From CAKRHR01 sp964423195 (GTDB taxonomy: Bacteria; Bacillota; Clostridia; Lachnospirales; Lachnospiraceae): DNA of 6,110 nucleotides. Location: positions 1-6,110 of the forward strand of contig CAYRDY010000108.1 of the NCBI GenBank assembly GCA_964423195.1, written 5' to 3'. The notes beneath the pieces are model-generated. The model did no database searches, was not told the DNA's origin, and was given only the letters and a program-made list of their open reading frames with translations. Position 1 is the stretch's first letter; the number at the start of each line of letters is the position of its first letter. This document shows, piece after piece, positions 5,999-6,110 of the stretch. Made by a program: the position numbers and the translations under genes.

Positions 5999-6071
5999 TC
6001 AAAAGAGACGAATTTCTCGGCGGTGATGCCGATGGATTGATGGCTGCAAGAAAGAAAGAGGTAAAATTAAA

Positions 6072-6110
6072 ATGAATTTCGAGCAAAAAGTAGAGAGATT
6101 ATGGGATTTG
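6072..6110 (+). CDS. Start of a downstream operon gene (partial, function uncertain)
   Basis: ATG 6072 follows GAGGT (6058-6062) at 9 bases and opens 13 codons to the window edge: MNFEQKVERLWDL. It lies 73 bases after permease B, in the same direction and without an intervening terminator, so it is probably cotranscribed. The amphipathic start with the pattern 'EQKVERLWDL' resembles the first helix of SnoaL-like / NTF2-fold proteins, a family with many small-molecule dehydratases and isomerases. That is a guess from 13 residues. If right, it would be an enzyme acting on the imported compound. Confidence 0.6.
   Translation, partial: MNFEQKVERLWDL

Noticed and set aside
6017..6032. Small stem TCGGC/GCCGA between permease B and the next gene
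   Set aside because: Five base pairs with no T tract; not a terminator and not enough to claim a regulatory element.

Overview
The window looks like a piece of a Firmicutes chromosome, probably a Clostridia or Lachnospiraceae-type gut anaerobe. The support is a moderate G+C content, strong GGAGG-type ribosome binding sites, TTG/GTG/ATG start use, and a lipoprotein whose mature end begins with a long Gly/Asn/Ser/Glu-rich linker. This assignment is an inference from style, not from a marker gene. All credible genes are on the + strand.

Layout: positions 1-38 may be the tail of an upstream gene. Positions 116-805 encode a Crp/Fnr-superfamily regulator of the YeiL type, closed by a strong intrinsic terminator (809-835). 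A 394-base non-coding stretch follows (806-1199). It holds an A/T-tract-rich segment, a perfect inverted repeat ATGAC-N4-GTCAT (980-993), an extended -10 element TGATATAAT (1014-1022) with no good -35 box, and a leader of about 170 nt with strong hairpins. The inverted repeat lies about 42 bp upstream of the predicted transcription start, the class II activator position of the Crp/Fnr family. The adjacent YeiL-like protein is the obvious candidate activator.

From 1200 to 5998 lies a complete CUT2-type (ribose/galactose/autoinducer family) ABC importer: a lipoprotein substrate-binding protein, permease A, a fused double ATPase and permease B. The last three are joined by two ATGA stop/start overlaps. 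The binding-protein gene is separated from permease A by 205 bases carrying a nested hairpin and three 33-34 bp tandem repeats, a likely site for setting a higher level of binding protein than of membrane parts. At 6072 another gene begins and runs off the window; it probably belongs to the same operon.

Together: a ligand- or redox-responsive regulator would switch on an operon that imports a small molecule, and probably processes it through the downstream gene or genes. The substrate cannot be read from the sequence. The less usual points are the regulator's altered ligand-binding and DNA-reading residues, the well-placed operator, the tandem repeats before permease A, and an ATPase with one consensus and one strongly degenerate nucleotide site. 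I see no CRISPR array, tRNA, rRNA, insertion sequence or phage gene.
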